This document shows, in pieces, positions 38,872 to 46,730 of a stretch of DNA of 64,000 nt. Source of the stretch: PMG-095 sp049324695 (lineage in GTDB: Bacteria; Myxococcota_A; Polyangia; Polyangiales; Polyangiaceae); the NCBI GenBank assembly GCA_049324695.1, contig JBMOMJ010000056.1, positions 62,001 to 126,000 of the forward strand, in the 5' to 3' direction. The position numbers were made by a program, and so were the translations under genes. Position 1 is the stretch's first letter. Each line of letters starts with the position of its first letter. The notes beneath the pieces were generated by a model. That model had not been told where the DNA came from. It worked only from the letters and a program-made list of their open reading frames with translations, and did not search any database.

Positions 38872-39717
38872 ATGCGCACCCTGCGCTACGTACTCGCCGA
38901 CGTTTTCACCGACCGGCCTTTGACCGGCAATCCGCTGGCTGTCTTCACCGACGCGCGCACGCTCACCCCGGAGGCGATGCAGGCGATTGCCCGCGAAATG
39001 AACCTGTCCGAGACGGTCTTCGTGCTGCCACCCGCCGCCGGTGGGCACGCCAAAATTCGGATTTTCACGCCGCGCAGTGAGCTGAACTTCGCAGGCCATC
39101 CGACGCTGGGTTCGGCGTTCGTTTTGGGTGGGCCACTTCAGACCGAAGTCGTTCGTTTGGAAACTGGTGTAGGCATCATTCCGGTGAGGCTCGAGCGTGA
39201 AGCGGCCACCATTGCTTTTGGCTGGATGCAACAACGTGTCCCCGCAGTGCGCGCGTTCGAGCGCGAGGCGGAGGTCTTTGCGGCGCTCGGCGTTGAGCGC
39301 TCACTCACGCCCGTGCTCTTCTACAACAACGGCGCTCATCACGTCGTCGTGGTCGTCGATTCGTTCGACGCCGTGCGCGCGCTGAAACCGCGCCTCGATC
39401 GCTTGGCGGAGATCACGGACGTCTGCGTCAATGTCTGCGCCGTCTCCGGCGACCGCGTAAAAACCCGAGCTTTTGCGCCAGCTCACGGCGTGCCGGAAGA
39501 TCCCGCGACGGGCTCTGCTGCGGGTCCGCTTGCAGTTCACCTCGCCGAGCACGGCTTGACTCAATTTGGTGAGCTTCTCACCATCGAGCAAGGTGCCGAG
39601 ATTCAGCGACCGTCTGAGCTGCGCGCGATCGTGCGTGGCGATCGCGGCAACGTCACCGAAGTGGAAGTGGGTGGCGCTGCCGTCGTCGTAGGCCGAGGTG
39701 AGCTACGCATCGATTGA
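38872..39717 (+). CDS. PhzF-family isomerase/epimerase-like protein
   Basis: A 281-residue protein of the PhzF/diaminopimelate epimerase fold. The start LRYVLADVFTDRPLTGNPLA and MNLSETVFVLPP are the family signature, followed by IRIFTPRSELNFAGHPTLGS, and ATGSAAGPLAVHLAEHG in the second half. The catalytic Glu of PhzF is seen in LSETVF. Most members are not in phenazine pathways and have unknown substrates. It lies just downstream of the Cys-rich lipoprotein gene. Confidence 0.88.
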   Translation: MRTLRYVLADVFTDRPLTGNPLAVFTDARTLTPEAMQAIAREMNLSETVFVLPPAAGGHAKIRIFTPRSELNFAGHPTLGSAFVLGGPLQTEVVRLETGVGIIPVRLEREAATIAFGWMQQRVPAVRAFEREAEVFAALGVERSLTPVLFYNNGAHHVVVVVDSFDAVRALKPRLDRLAEITDVCVNVCAVSGDRVKTRAFAPAHGVPEDPATGSAAGPLAVHLAEHGLTQFGELLTIEQGAEIQRPSELRAIVRGDRGNVTEVEVGGAAVVVGRGELRID

Positions 39718-39929
39718 GGAGTCGGCGTGGTTTCAGCGTGACGCTCCAGTTGCAGCACGGCGCGTCTAACGCAGCTCATCGATTTTAACCTAGCGCCCTC
39801 ATTCCAGCGCAGTGGTCCGCCAGTTGGCACGCCGCGTGCTGAATGACGCACGGAATGCGCAGGGAGCCCGTTTTCTCGACAAATCGCCGCCGCTCTTGGG
39901 TTCAATATGTGTGGTTAGGGCTTCACGCT

Positions 39930-40589
39930 GTGCCTTTTCTCCGACGCTCAGTACGTCTGCGCGCGCCGGCGCTCCTCGTGGCAGTGATCGCCAGCGCTTC
40001 GACGCCATCCTGTGTGCTCGAGTCGGACGAGTGCGTCGAAGGCGAGGCTCGTTGCGACGGCGCCATCGCGCGTGTCTGTCGCGGCGAGGTACACGGCTCG
40101 CGCGTCATCAACGTGTGGCACTCCGACGACTGCGGAGATCGCGTTTGCCTTGCCGCTGCTGATCCGCGCGGCATGCCGCAAGCCTTCTGCGCACTCTCTC
40201 TAGAGCCCGACGTCCGTTGCACCGAGCCCGAGGGAGCGTCTTGCGACGGCAAGCTCCTCGTCCAGTGCCGCGCCGGGCGCGCTGTCGACATCTCCGCCTG
40301 CTCCGGCACCTGCATTTCGCTCGACGACATGACCGACTACTGCGCCGACAACCCGCCCAACGAAGCGCGTTGCGTGAGCGGCGACGGCTGCGAAATGGCA
40401 AGCACCGGCTTCTCCGCCACGTCGGGCCAGGCTCCCGGCGCAACCTGCTCGATCACCCACTTCGGTCCCGTCACCGATCCCAGCACCAAAATCTACGCTT
40501 ATCGTTGCGTCAACGGCCTCCTCACCGCGCGCAACCGTTGCGACAACGCCTGCGTCAGCACCGCGGCCTGTACGACACACTGCGAGTAG
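39930..40589 (+). CDS. Cys-rich exported protein, probable lipoprotein
   Basis: A protein of about 219 residues starting at a GTG with AGGG upstream, which gives a signal peptide (PALLVAVIASASTPSC) with Cys at a possible lipobox. The mature part has over 20 cysteines in regularly spaced groups (ECVEGEARCDGAIARVCRG, CTEPEGASCDGKLLVQCRAG), each followed by a short beta segment, which looks like tandem disulphide-bonded repeats as in secreted myxobacterial proteins. An ATG at 39843 is in frame but adds an unlikely N-terminus. Function unknown. Confidence 0.68.
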   Translation: MPFLRRSVRLRAPALLVAVIASASTPSCVLESDECVEGEARCDGAIARVCRGEVHGSRVINVWHSDDCGDRVCLAAADPRGMPQAFCALSLEPDVRCTEPEGASCDGKLLVQCRAGRAVDISACSGTCISLDDMTDYCADNPPNEARCVSGDGCEMASTGFSATSGQAPGATCSITHFGPVTDPSTKIYAYRCVNGLLTARNRCDNACVSTAACTTHCE

Positions 40590-40768
40590 CGCCGTCCGCC
40601 GATCGGCACGCTTGAGCGCCACGATCGGCACTCTCGGCGACAGAATAAGTGCAGGACTGAACAGCGTCCAAGCTTGTGAGCGCGGGCTGGATGCCCTACG
40701 CCAAGCGGCTGAACGCCAGTTTCTCGCGAAATTTTGTACGAGACCGCGCGTTGCGCGAGAGTCGCGCT

Positions 40769-42268
40769 ATGGCCCAGACCGGGAGTACCACCATCTCTGG
40801 TCCCAACCCGCCTTTCGTAGATTCGGAAATCGTGCTCGGACTCGTCGCCCCCGTCGGCACGAACTTCGCGAAATTTCAGCATCTGCTGACTCGGTGCCTG
40901 AAGCCGTTCGGCTACCAGTCGAGTGAAGTTAGATTGAGCAAGCTGATTGATAACTTCAGGCCGGAAACGCCACCTCCCGGTTCGAAGCTCACTGCCGAAG
41001 CCGTGCGTCTGCACAGGTTGATGCACGCCGGCAACGTGCTTCGATACGAGTCCGCTAAAGGGGAGATCTTGGCGCTGGCAGCCGCGAAGGACATCAGGTC
41101 CAAACGAGGGCAGCAACCGATGCTGAAGACCCTCCACGTGATCCGATCATTGAAACACCCAGACGAAGTCCGAGCGCTCAGACGAATCTATGGGAGCGGC
41201 TTCTACCTCATCGGCATTTCGGTCGAGGAAGCACAGCGCCGACGCTACCTTGAAGACGAGCAAGGCTGCGCCGAGCAAGAGGTTGACGACCTTTTGCGGC
41301 GCGACGAACACGAGGAAGATCAACGGTACATCACCGATGACGGCAGTAACTTCGGGCAGCGGACGCGAGACACATTTCAGCTTGCCGATGCGGTTATCCC
41401 GCTTGAAGCCGAGCGAGAATTGAAGCGCTTTCTGGATCTGCTGTTCGGGTGTCCCTTTCACACGCCCACGCCAGACGAATACGCGATGTTCTTAGCTTTC
41501 GGCGCGTCCCTGAGGTCAGCCGACCTCTCTCGGCAAGTGGGTGCGGTCGTCGTATCCGAAGGCGGGGATATTGTGGGAGTGGGAGCCAATGATGTGCCTA
41601 GGGCGGGCGGAGGGCTCTACTGGCCGGGATCGGAAGACCGCCGCGACCACGTGCGAGGTCATGATTCGAACGAGGAGAGGCGCACGCGCATCATCGTGGA
41701 AGTCCTGGAAAGACTGCATCCAGCGGAGACGGATCTGAGCGCCTGGGTATCCTTCGGACAGAAGGCATTGGAAACCGCAGGCGTAATGGACATCACCGAA
41801 TATGGTCGTGCGGCACACGCGGAAATGGAGGCGATCCTCTCATGCGCTCGCTCTGGCACGAGCACGCGTCGCGCGACACTCTATTCGACAACGTTTCCCT
41901 GCCATAATTGCGCGAAGCACATCATTGCCGCAGGGATTCGGCGCGTGGTCTACGTCGAACCATACCCGAAGAGCCAAGCAAAGGAGCTGTTTGAGGATTC
42001 CATCCGCCTCGGAAGAAGTGAGTCGTCCGGAGATCGCGTCCTGTTTGAGCCGTTTGTTGGAATAGGGCCGAGACGGTTCTTTGACCTCTTTTCCATGGCG
42101 CTTTCTTCGGGTAACATTGTAAAGCGCAAGGAACGTGGAAAGAAGCGCGCATGGGTGCCGGAGACAGGAATTTTGCGGATCCCAATGCTTCCGAACTCCT
42201 ATCTCGATCGAGAGCAGCTCGCCGAGAACGAACTCATGAACCTAACGAGGAACGCTGAGGAATCATGA
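40769..42268 (+). CDS. Anti-phage dCTP deaminase (AvcD/DCD-like)
   Basis: A probable phage-defence enzyme of 499 residues. The N-terminal half has an atypical P-loop-like start (EIVLGLVAPVGTNFAKFQHL) as in AvcD/DCD proteins, and a helical middle. The C-terminal half is a zinc-dependent deoxycytidylate deaminase: HAEMEAIL holds the zinc His and catalytic Glu, PCHNC the two zinc Cys, and it continues AAGIRRVVYVEPYPKSQA. These enzymes deplete dCTP on phage infection. The start at 40769 (MAQTGS) is preferred; a GTG at 40676 is in frame. Its stop overlaps a 66-codon ORF by 4 bp. Codons look less G+C-biased than in neighbouring genes, which suggests transfer. Known members are silenced by an upstream RNA or by partners; the region 40590-40768 has no other gene. 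Confidence 0.85.
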   Translation: MAQTGSTTISGPNPPFVDSEIVLGLVAPVGTNFAKFQHLLTRCLKPFGYQSSEVRLSKLIDNFRPETPPPGSKLTAEAVRLHRLMHAGNVLRYESAKGEILALAAAKDIRSKRGQQPMLKTLHVIRSLKHPDEVRALRRIYGSGFYLIGISVEEAQRRRYLEDEQGCAEQEVDDLLRRDEHEEDQRYITDDGSNFGQRTRDTFQLADAVIPLEAERELKRFLDLLFGCPFHTPTPDEYAMFLAFGASLRSADLSRQVGAVVVSEGGDIVGVGANDVPRAGGGLYWPGSEDRRDHVRGHDSNEERRTRIIVEVLERLHPAETDLSAWVSFGQKALETAGVMDITEYGRAAHAEMEAILSCARSGTSTRRATLYSTTFPCHNCAKHIIAAGIRRVVYVEPYPKSQAKELFEDSIRLGRSESSGDRVLFEPFVGIGPRRFFDLFSMALSSGNIVKRKERGKKRAWVPETGILRIPMLPNSYLDREQLAENELMNLTRNAEES

Positions 42269-42465
42269 AAAAGCTCGTGCGAAACATGTCTACGGACGAG
42301 AGCAAGTCCTTTTGGGAGAGCGCTGAAAAACAAGCGCATCAAGTTGAGAGTTGGCCGGTTTGGAAGCGCGCCGGCATCAACGTAGCTTTGGAGCGACCGG
42401 AGCCGCGGACGCCTTCCTCCGAGAGTATATCCGACGACATCCCCTCCAGTCCCAACCACTCGTGA
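42265..42465 (+). CDS. Small protein coupled to the dCTP deaminase
   Basis: A 66-residue ORF whose ATG overlaps the deaminase stop by 4 bp (ATGA), so the two are likely to be translated together. It starts MKKLVRNMSTDESKSFWESA, continues with a helical QAHQVESWPVWKRAGINVAL and ends in a Ser/Pro-rich tail. Small proteins with an FW...VESWP-WKRAG pattern are widespread and uncharacterised. It could be a regulator, antitoxin or phage-trigger sensor of the deaminase; none of these is shown by the sequence. Confidence 0.62.
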   Translation: MKKLVRNMSTDESKSFWESAEKQAHQVESWPVWKRAGINVALERPEPRTPSSESISDDIPSSPNHS

Positions 42466-42612
42466 GACCAAGCTAGAGGCGTCGGACAGATCGAAAGATC
42501 GAGTCCACCACTCCCGTGGGACGCATCGTGCCCGAAACCCCACACGATGCGCCCCACGGGTGCGCCCTCTCCGTCCCACCTTGCTATCTCCTCCGTCTCT
42601 CGCGCCGGCGTT

Positions 42613-43266
42613 CTACGATCCCACCACCTCGAACGCCGCGCGCGACAGCTCCGTCCCGTCCTCACTCCACAACACCGCTTCCCACGTGCCTGCCTCCCGC
42701 ACGAAGCGCGTGTTGCCCCAAGTTCGATAGCGGCCACTGTGTGCTGGCACCGCCAGCGTCACATTGCCCACGCGATCACTCGACCCCTTCCGCTCGAAAG
42801 TGATCCGCACGTGCGCCTCCTCAGCGCCATCGTTCGCCAACTCCGCAAACGCATAAATCGGCTTCCCATCGGCCAGCAGCGCTCCTTCACTCGCAACCGG
42901 CTCGCGCTCGCGCACTCCCGACGCAACCACGAAACGCTTCACCACCACCTCGCCGCTCCCGCGCGCGCTCGACGACTTCGCTGACACCGCGTTCGTAGAC
43001 AACACCGTCTTCACCGATGCCAACGCAGAACTCGTCGGCGCGGCGCTACCCGCCGTCTGCACGGCTTCAACTCCACGCGCAACCACCGCTGCTCCCACCG
43101 ACGCAATCGGCTTCACCTCTGCACCGGCGCTCGCCGACTTGTTCGACTTAGCCACCTCGCTCGGTTGAGAGCCGCACGCCACCACCGCCAACGACATCCC
43201 CACCGAAAACATCGCCGCGGCAACCGCACCCATCGCCAGCGCACCCGAATCATTCAACCGAGACAT
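42613..43266 (-). CDS. Lipoprotein with DUF2914 domain
   Basis: A 217-residue exported protein. The signal peptide ends VVAC at a lipobox near residue 31. An Ala/Ser/Val-rich linker covers residues 35-110. The C-terminal 100 residues match DUF2914: GKPIYAFAELANDGAEEAHV, then VPAHSGRYRTWGNTRFVREA and GTWEAVLWSEDGTELSRAAF. The domain is common in myxobacterial secreted proteins and its function is unknown. It is convergent with the deaminase operon and has the tRNA-Ser upstream on the opposite strand. Confidence 0.8.
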   Translation of the reverse strand: MSRLNDSGALAMGAVAAAMFSVGMSLAVVACGSQPSEVAKSNKSASAGAEVKPIASVGAAVVARGVEAVQTAGSAAPTSSALASVKTVLSTNAVSAKSSSARGSGEVVVKRFVVASGVREREPVASEGALLADGKPIYAFAELANDGAEEAHVRITFERKGSSDRVGNVTLAVPAHSGRYRTWGNTRFVREAGTWEAVLWSEDGTELSRAAFEVVGS

Positions 43267-43487
43267 GCTCCAAGTCCTTTCGGCTCGCCGACTCTGTCAA
43301 CGCGAGCTCGACCTCCCTTCAGCAACCCCCATTCCACACCCCACGCGTGCAAATTCCCGCGAAAACCCCGCAACTCACCCACGCGCGCGTCTCCCGTCGG
43401 ACGCCCCGCGTGTCCCCCTACACACACTCCACGCGCGCCGACTTGACGAGCTCATCCAGCAAGGCCAAAACCCCGCCACCATTCCAC

Positions 43488-43574
43488 GGAGGAGTGGCCG
43501 AGTGGTTTAAGGCACCGGTTTTGAAAACCGGCGTACTCGCAAGGGTACCGTGGGTTCGAATCCCTCCTCCTCCG
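43488..43574 (+). tRNA. tRNA-Ser (anticodon UGA)
   Basis: An 87-nt class II tRNA. The acceptor stem is GGAGGAG pairing with CTCCTCC (43567-43573) and discriminator G. The D-arm is GGCCGAGTGGTTTAAGGC, the anticodon stem CCGGT/ACCGG encloses TTTGAAA with anticodon TGA, and a variable arm TACTC-GCAA-GGGTA identifies tRNA-Ser. The T-loop is TTCGAAT. The T-stem GTGGG/CCCTC has one T-T mismatch, which is odd. No CCA is encoded. A 97-bp tandem array begins inside its 3' end. Confidence 0.9.
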
Positions 43575-43597
43575 CCGCGAACCGCGGGTTCGCTTGC

Positions 43598-43671
43598 GGA
43601 GGAGTCGTGAGTCGGGCTCCCCGCTCACGCCCGAGGGCGCTCGCTTCCGGGCACGAATCCCTCCTCCTCCG
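43598..43671 (+). pseudogene. Degenerate tRNA-like unit, copy 1
   Basis: A tRNA-sized (74 nt) piece of the repeat: it starts GGAGGAG and ends CTCCTCC plus G, the same 7-bp acceptor stem as tRNA-Ser, here fully paired. Inside, GTGAG/CTCAC (43607-43611 with 43624-43628) and GCCCG/CGGGC (629-633 with 648-652) form hairpins, and GGG-CACGAAT-CCC imitates a T-arm whose loop differs from TTCGAAT at two positions. It lacks a proper D-arm, anticodon loop and variable arm, so it is not a working tRNA. Confidence 0.55.
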
Positions 43672-43771
43672 NNNNNNNNNNNNNNNNNNNNNNNNNNNNN
43701 NNNNNNNNNNNNNNNNNNNNNNNNNNNNNNNNNNNNNNNNNNNNNNNNNNNNNNNNNNNNNNNNNNNNNNN
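43672..43771. other. Assembly gap of 100 N inside the tandem array
   Basis: Exactly 100 N, the usual placeholder for a gap of unknown size. Both sides are copies of the same 97-bp unit, so the assembler probably failed on the repeats. The gap may hide more units or a longer insertion. Frames spanning it are meaningless. Confidence 0.95.
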
Positions 43772-43812
43772 CGAATCCCTCCTCCTCCGCCGCGAACCGC
43801 GGGTTCGCTTGC

Positions 43813-43886
43813 GGAGGAGTCGTGAGTCGGGCTCCCCGCTCACGCCCGAGGGCGCTCGCTTCCGGGCACGAATCCCTCCTCCTCCG
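43813..43886 (+). pseudogene. Degenerate tRNA-like unit, copy 2
   Basis: The same 74-nt tRNA-like unit as at 43598-43671, on the far side of the gap, with the same acceptor stem and hairpins. After it the sequence leaves the repeat (TTGCGGCGCGCC instead of CCGCGAACCGCG), so this is the last complete copy on the right. Confidence 0.55.
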
Positions 43887-43979
43887 TTGCGGCGCGCCGC
43901 TTGGCGGCAGAGTCGGCGGGCTTCAGGGTTGTGCTCGCTGGTCGCTCGCAGCAGCGAACCCTCCTCCGTTGCGGCGCGC
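43878..43979. repeat. 20-bp direct repeat at the right end of the array
   Basis: CCTCCTCCGTTGCGGCGCGC occurs at 43878-43897 and again at 43960-43979, 82 bp apart. The first copy begins within the last tRNA 3'-end core, so it looks like a further partial duplication spreading from the array. The right copy lies just before the stop of the PP2C-like gene. Confidence 0.75.
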
Positions 43980-43990
43980 GAAGATCTCGC

Positions 43991-44791
43991 TCAGCTTACG
44001 GTGAAAACCACCGCGGTCGCGTCATCGCGTGCGGCTTTGGAGCAGCGAAGGACAAGGCGCGAAAGGTCGTCTCGTGTTTGCATGCGAAATGCTTCTTCGA
44101 GCTCCGCGTTGCATTGCCAAACGCCGTTGGTCACGAGGGCGATCGTGGTCGGCGCAGCTATTTCGACGACGTTCATATGCAGAGTCTCGCTACCGAGGAG
44201 CGCGACCACCACGCTCGAATGATCCCGACGCGCCTGCTCCACCTCTTCGCGACTTGCGCCGGATGCTTCGAGCACCGACGGTAGTGTGTGGTCCGGAACC
44301 AGGAGTGCGGGAACCTGGTCGCGCAGGCTGTAGGCGCGGCACTCGCCGACTTGTGCCACGACGACCGCGTCCGGACCGACGGCGCACGCCGTGAGCGATC
44401 CCATGAAGTGGGCCAATGCTTCGTAGTCTTTCCAGGCTTGCGGGCGTACCGCGTCGGTCGCCTTTCGGGCAGCCTCTAGCCCGACGCGGCCTGCACGTTG
44501 AGCTTCGTAGTCTTCGTACATCGCGCGCATCACAGCGTGAGCCGCACGCACTGCCGACACGAGACGCTCTCGCGTCGGCCCGTGACCTGCGGTGAAGGTC
44601 TCGATGAAGCTAGCGACACCAGGATCGATTGCGAACGGCGCATGGTAGCCCCCATATGTAGGGCCCGAGGCGTCCACGACGAGGGCGAGACCGGCAGCGG
44701 CGTCGACGAGAAAGCGATCGTCGTTGATGCGCTCGTCCATCCACAGACCCGACGAAGCGCTCGCTGCGATGCTCCAGACGATCGACGGCAC
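43991..44791 (-). CDS. PP2C-like protein phosphatase
   Basis: A 266-residue protein with features of the PP2C Ser/Thr phosphatase fold: an early WMDERINDDRFLVDAAAG (the N-D-D metal region), then ALVVDASGPTYGGYHAPFAI where PP2C has DGxGG, GSLTACAVGPDAVVVAQVGE for the GD strand and RDDATAVVF near the end for the final metal Asp. The DG metal site is changed to DASG, so activity is uncertain. The stop lies next to the tRNA-like repeats. Confidence 0.7.
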   Translation of the reverse strand: MPSIVWSIAASASSGLWMDERINDDRFLVDAAAGLALVVDASGPTYGGYHAPFAIDPGVASFIETFTAGHGPTRERLVSAVRAAHAVMRAMYEDYEAQRAGRVGLEAARKATDAVRPQAWKDYEALAHFMGSLTACAVGPDAVVVAQVGECRAYSLRDQVPALLVPDHTLPSVLEASGASREEVEQARRDHSSVVVALLGSETLHMNVVEIAAPTTIALVTNGVWQCNAELEEAFRMQTRDDLSRLVLRCSKAARDDATAVVFTVS

Positions 44792-44874
44792 GTGGACACC
44801 CTAATCCAGCCGCGCCCGAGCGGCATTCCTGCCGGCGTAGAAGTTCCACAGTGGAGGGCGAGGAACCTCAGCGC

Positions 44875-45490
44875 TCACGCATCGGCATGTTTGGAAAGCG
44901 CTTGGACGACATCGACGATCACTGGCGAAGACCAACGTTGTTTGGTTGCGATGACGTAGAAGGCGGACGGCTCGAACAGCGAGCTAACGTCGCGGGCTCT
45001 GAGGCCGTGTAAGTCGATGGTGTGGCGGGGCAGGAGCGAGAGGAATGTCGCGCCGACGCCGGCTCGAACATAGGCGAGTGCGGCTGAGCGGCCTTCGACT
45101 TCGACGCGGATCGAGGCACCATAGGCGCTCAAGCGATTCATGACGCGAGCGCGTGTGCGCGAGGTTTCGCCGTAAAGGATCAGGGGGACGCCCGCCATCT
45201 GAGCCAGCGACAGCTTGTCCGCTTTCGCGAGCGGATGCTGACGCGGCACCACGAACAAGAGTCGGTCATTGGAGATGCGCTTGCTCGCAAACTCACGAGG
45301 CGATTCGTCGCCGCGCACTACGCCGAGATCTGCGTCGCCGCGCTTGGATGCGCCGGCGAAGAACACTTCGATCGACGCCGAGCTCGCGCGCCGTTCGCTC
45401 GAAAGCGCTCCGACGCCCGCGTCGCACGTGTTCGAGGAGCGCGATGAACGACTCGAGATGAAGGAGTAGGTCGCTGGGGTAGGACGGAAT
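44875..45490 (-). pseudogene. LysR-family regulator, broken by internal deletion and frameshift
   Basis: Two LysR pieces in different frames are joined. In one frame from about 45490 to 45345 reads LLLHLESFIALLEHVRRGRR then SAFERTARELGVDRSVLRRR, the LysR helix-turn-helix. Around 45340 that frame loses meaning, and the next frame continues KRGDADLGVVRGDESPREFA, RLLFVVPRQHPLAKADKLSL and VRAGVGATFLSLLPRHTIDL to the stop at 44875, which is the C-terminal two thirds of a LysR effector domain. The roughly 80-90 residues that normally lie between are missing. No good start codon remains for the first part. The gene is probably dead; a sequencing error alone could not remove that much. Confidence 0.65.
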
Positions 45491-45560
45491 GATGCATAAT
45501 ATGCACCAAAGCGTCGCGAAAGTTGCATTGTCTGCTCCGCGCCCTCAACCATCATCTAGG

Positions 45561-46013
45561 ATGATCAAAGCCACACTGGTCGTATTGGTTATTGTCCCGC
45601 ACGACGGCAGGTACCTGCTGGTCGAAGAGCGTGACGGCACTTACTTCCTGCCCGCAGGCAAGGTCGAACCCGGTGAAAATCTCCTCGCGGCTGCAGTGCG
45701 CGAGACCGCCGAGGAGACCGGAATGGCGATCGGCCTAACTGGCCTGCTTGGTTTCGACCATGCGCACTACGACCATGGTCACATGAAGATGCGTTTTGCG
45801 TTCGTCGGCTACCCCGCAACGCTCGGGAAGCCCAAACGTTCTCCGGATCACCATTCGCGGAGCGCTGGCTGGTTCAGTAGTGCGGAGATTCAGAAGCTAC
45901 CGCTACGCCATCACGAAGTGCTGACGTGGCTCGAACGGTACGAGCGAGGCACCCCACTACTACCCTGCAGCGCCTACGAGCCGCTCGGCGTGCAAACGCA
46001 ACCGCCGACGTAG
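45561..46013 (+). CDS. NUDIX hydrolase
   Basis: A 150-residue pyrophosphohydrolase. The Nudix box is complete: GKVEPGENLLAAAVRETAEE then TGM, matching GX5EX7REUXEEXGU at about 35-57. The ATG at 45561 (MIKATLVVLVIVPHDGRYLL) starts the first strand; the frame's ATG at 45489 adds 24 unlikely residues. Substrate unknown. It diverges from the broken LysR gene, which might once have regulated it. Confidence 0.88.
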   Translation: MIKATLVVLVIVPHDGRYLLVEERDGTYFLPAGKVEPGENLLAAAVRETAEETGMAIGLTGLLGFDHAHYDHGHMKMRFAFVGYPATLGKPKRSPDHHSRSAGWFSSAEIQKLPLRHHEVLTWLERYERGTPLLPCSAYEPLGVQTQPPT

Positions 46014-46104
46014 TCCGCGCGAATCTCGACTTGACGTTGCTGTCTCGTGAGCACACGAGACCTGCACGGCGTTGCGAGTGATTGCGATGCTTCGAGCATG
46101 TGGA

Positions 46105-46525
46105 TCATGGTTTCGGGGCCGTATCGGTCGGGATCGGCGGATCGCCCAATGTCTGACGGAGTTCCTTCGCGATTTCATCGGAGACGTCGAGGTGGGCGAC
46201 GGCGCTGGGAAATCGTTGGGGCCGAAGATGCGGACTTCAGGGCGAAACCAGTGGATGGCGGTGCCCGCGGCGCGCGCGAGTGTGGAAGGCGTGAGGACAG
46301 CGATGCGCACTCGACGTGCGCCGAGCTTCGCGTTGAGTCGGGCGCGTTGGGCGGCGTTCGGAGCAGAGCATCGGTGTACACGAGCGTACGCAGTTGTTGG
46401 TTTGGCTCGGAGTCTTCGTAGAAGGCGAGTACTCGATCCCAATCGGCGTCGCTCGGCGCGCTGGCGTTGTGAACGTAGACCACTACGTTTTTTACGCGTC
46501 GCGCGGCAAACGAAGTCGAGGCCAT
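46105..46525 (-). pseudogene. Frameshifted small STAS/SpoIIAA-like protein
   Basis: The reading moves through three frames. First MASTSFAARRVKNVVVYVHN, then SAPSDADWDRVLAFYEDSEP up to LRTPPNA; then QRARLNAKLGARRVRIAVLT and AIHWFRPEVRIFGPNDF; then HLDVSDEIAKELRQTLGDPP ending at a TGA at 46105-46107. Each part follows on in position, so one gene of about 140 codons with two frameshifts is likely. The strand-turn-helix pattern resembles the small SpoIIAA/STAS-like proteins that occur as paralogues in Polyangiales. Decay is more likely than error, but sequencing errors are possible. Confidence 0.55.
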
Positions 46526-46730
46526 TGGCGCATGCTACTGGAGCGCTCGTTTTCAGCAAAGCGCGACGCACCGCTTGCGCGGATGTGCAGCGGCTGCGTT
46601 GGCGTGGTTTCGGCGCGCCATACGCAGCGCGGGCTGCGCGCGGAAAAGCCGCCGAAAGCGCTGTGGGAGCGCGCGGCACAAAGGCTGCAGGTCCCGTTGG
46701 GTTCAGTGGTTTGCAGCGAAAGGTATTCGA

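Larger units (their letters stand above)
43557..43886. repeat. 97-bp tandem array seeded by the tRNA-Ser 3' end
   Basis: An 18-bp core identical to the tRNA T-loop/acceptor end (CGAATCCCTCCTCCTCCG) occurs at 43557, 43654, 43772 and 43869. The intervals 43557-43654 and 43772-43869 are both 97 bp and the sequence between cores is the same as far as can be read. A 100-N gap interrupts the array, so the true copy number is unknown. Each unit contains CTCCTCCGC/GCGGAGGAG and GCGAACC/GGTTCGC nested stems and a GTGAG/CTCAC hairpin, so the units are strongly structured. Confidence 0.9.

Noticed and set aside
40769..42268. Ordinary ComEB-type dCMP deaminase
   Set aside because: The protein is about three times the usual length and has the extra N-terminal P-loop-like domain of defence deaminases.
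43557..43886. CRISPR array
   Set aside because: The repeat period is 97 bp with no variable spacers, and the unit is tRNA-derived; no cas gene is near.
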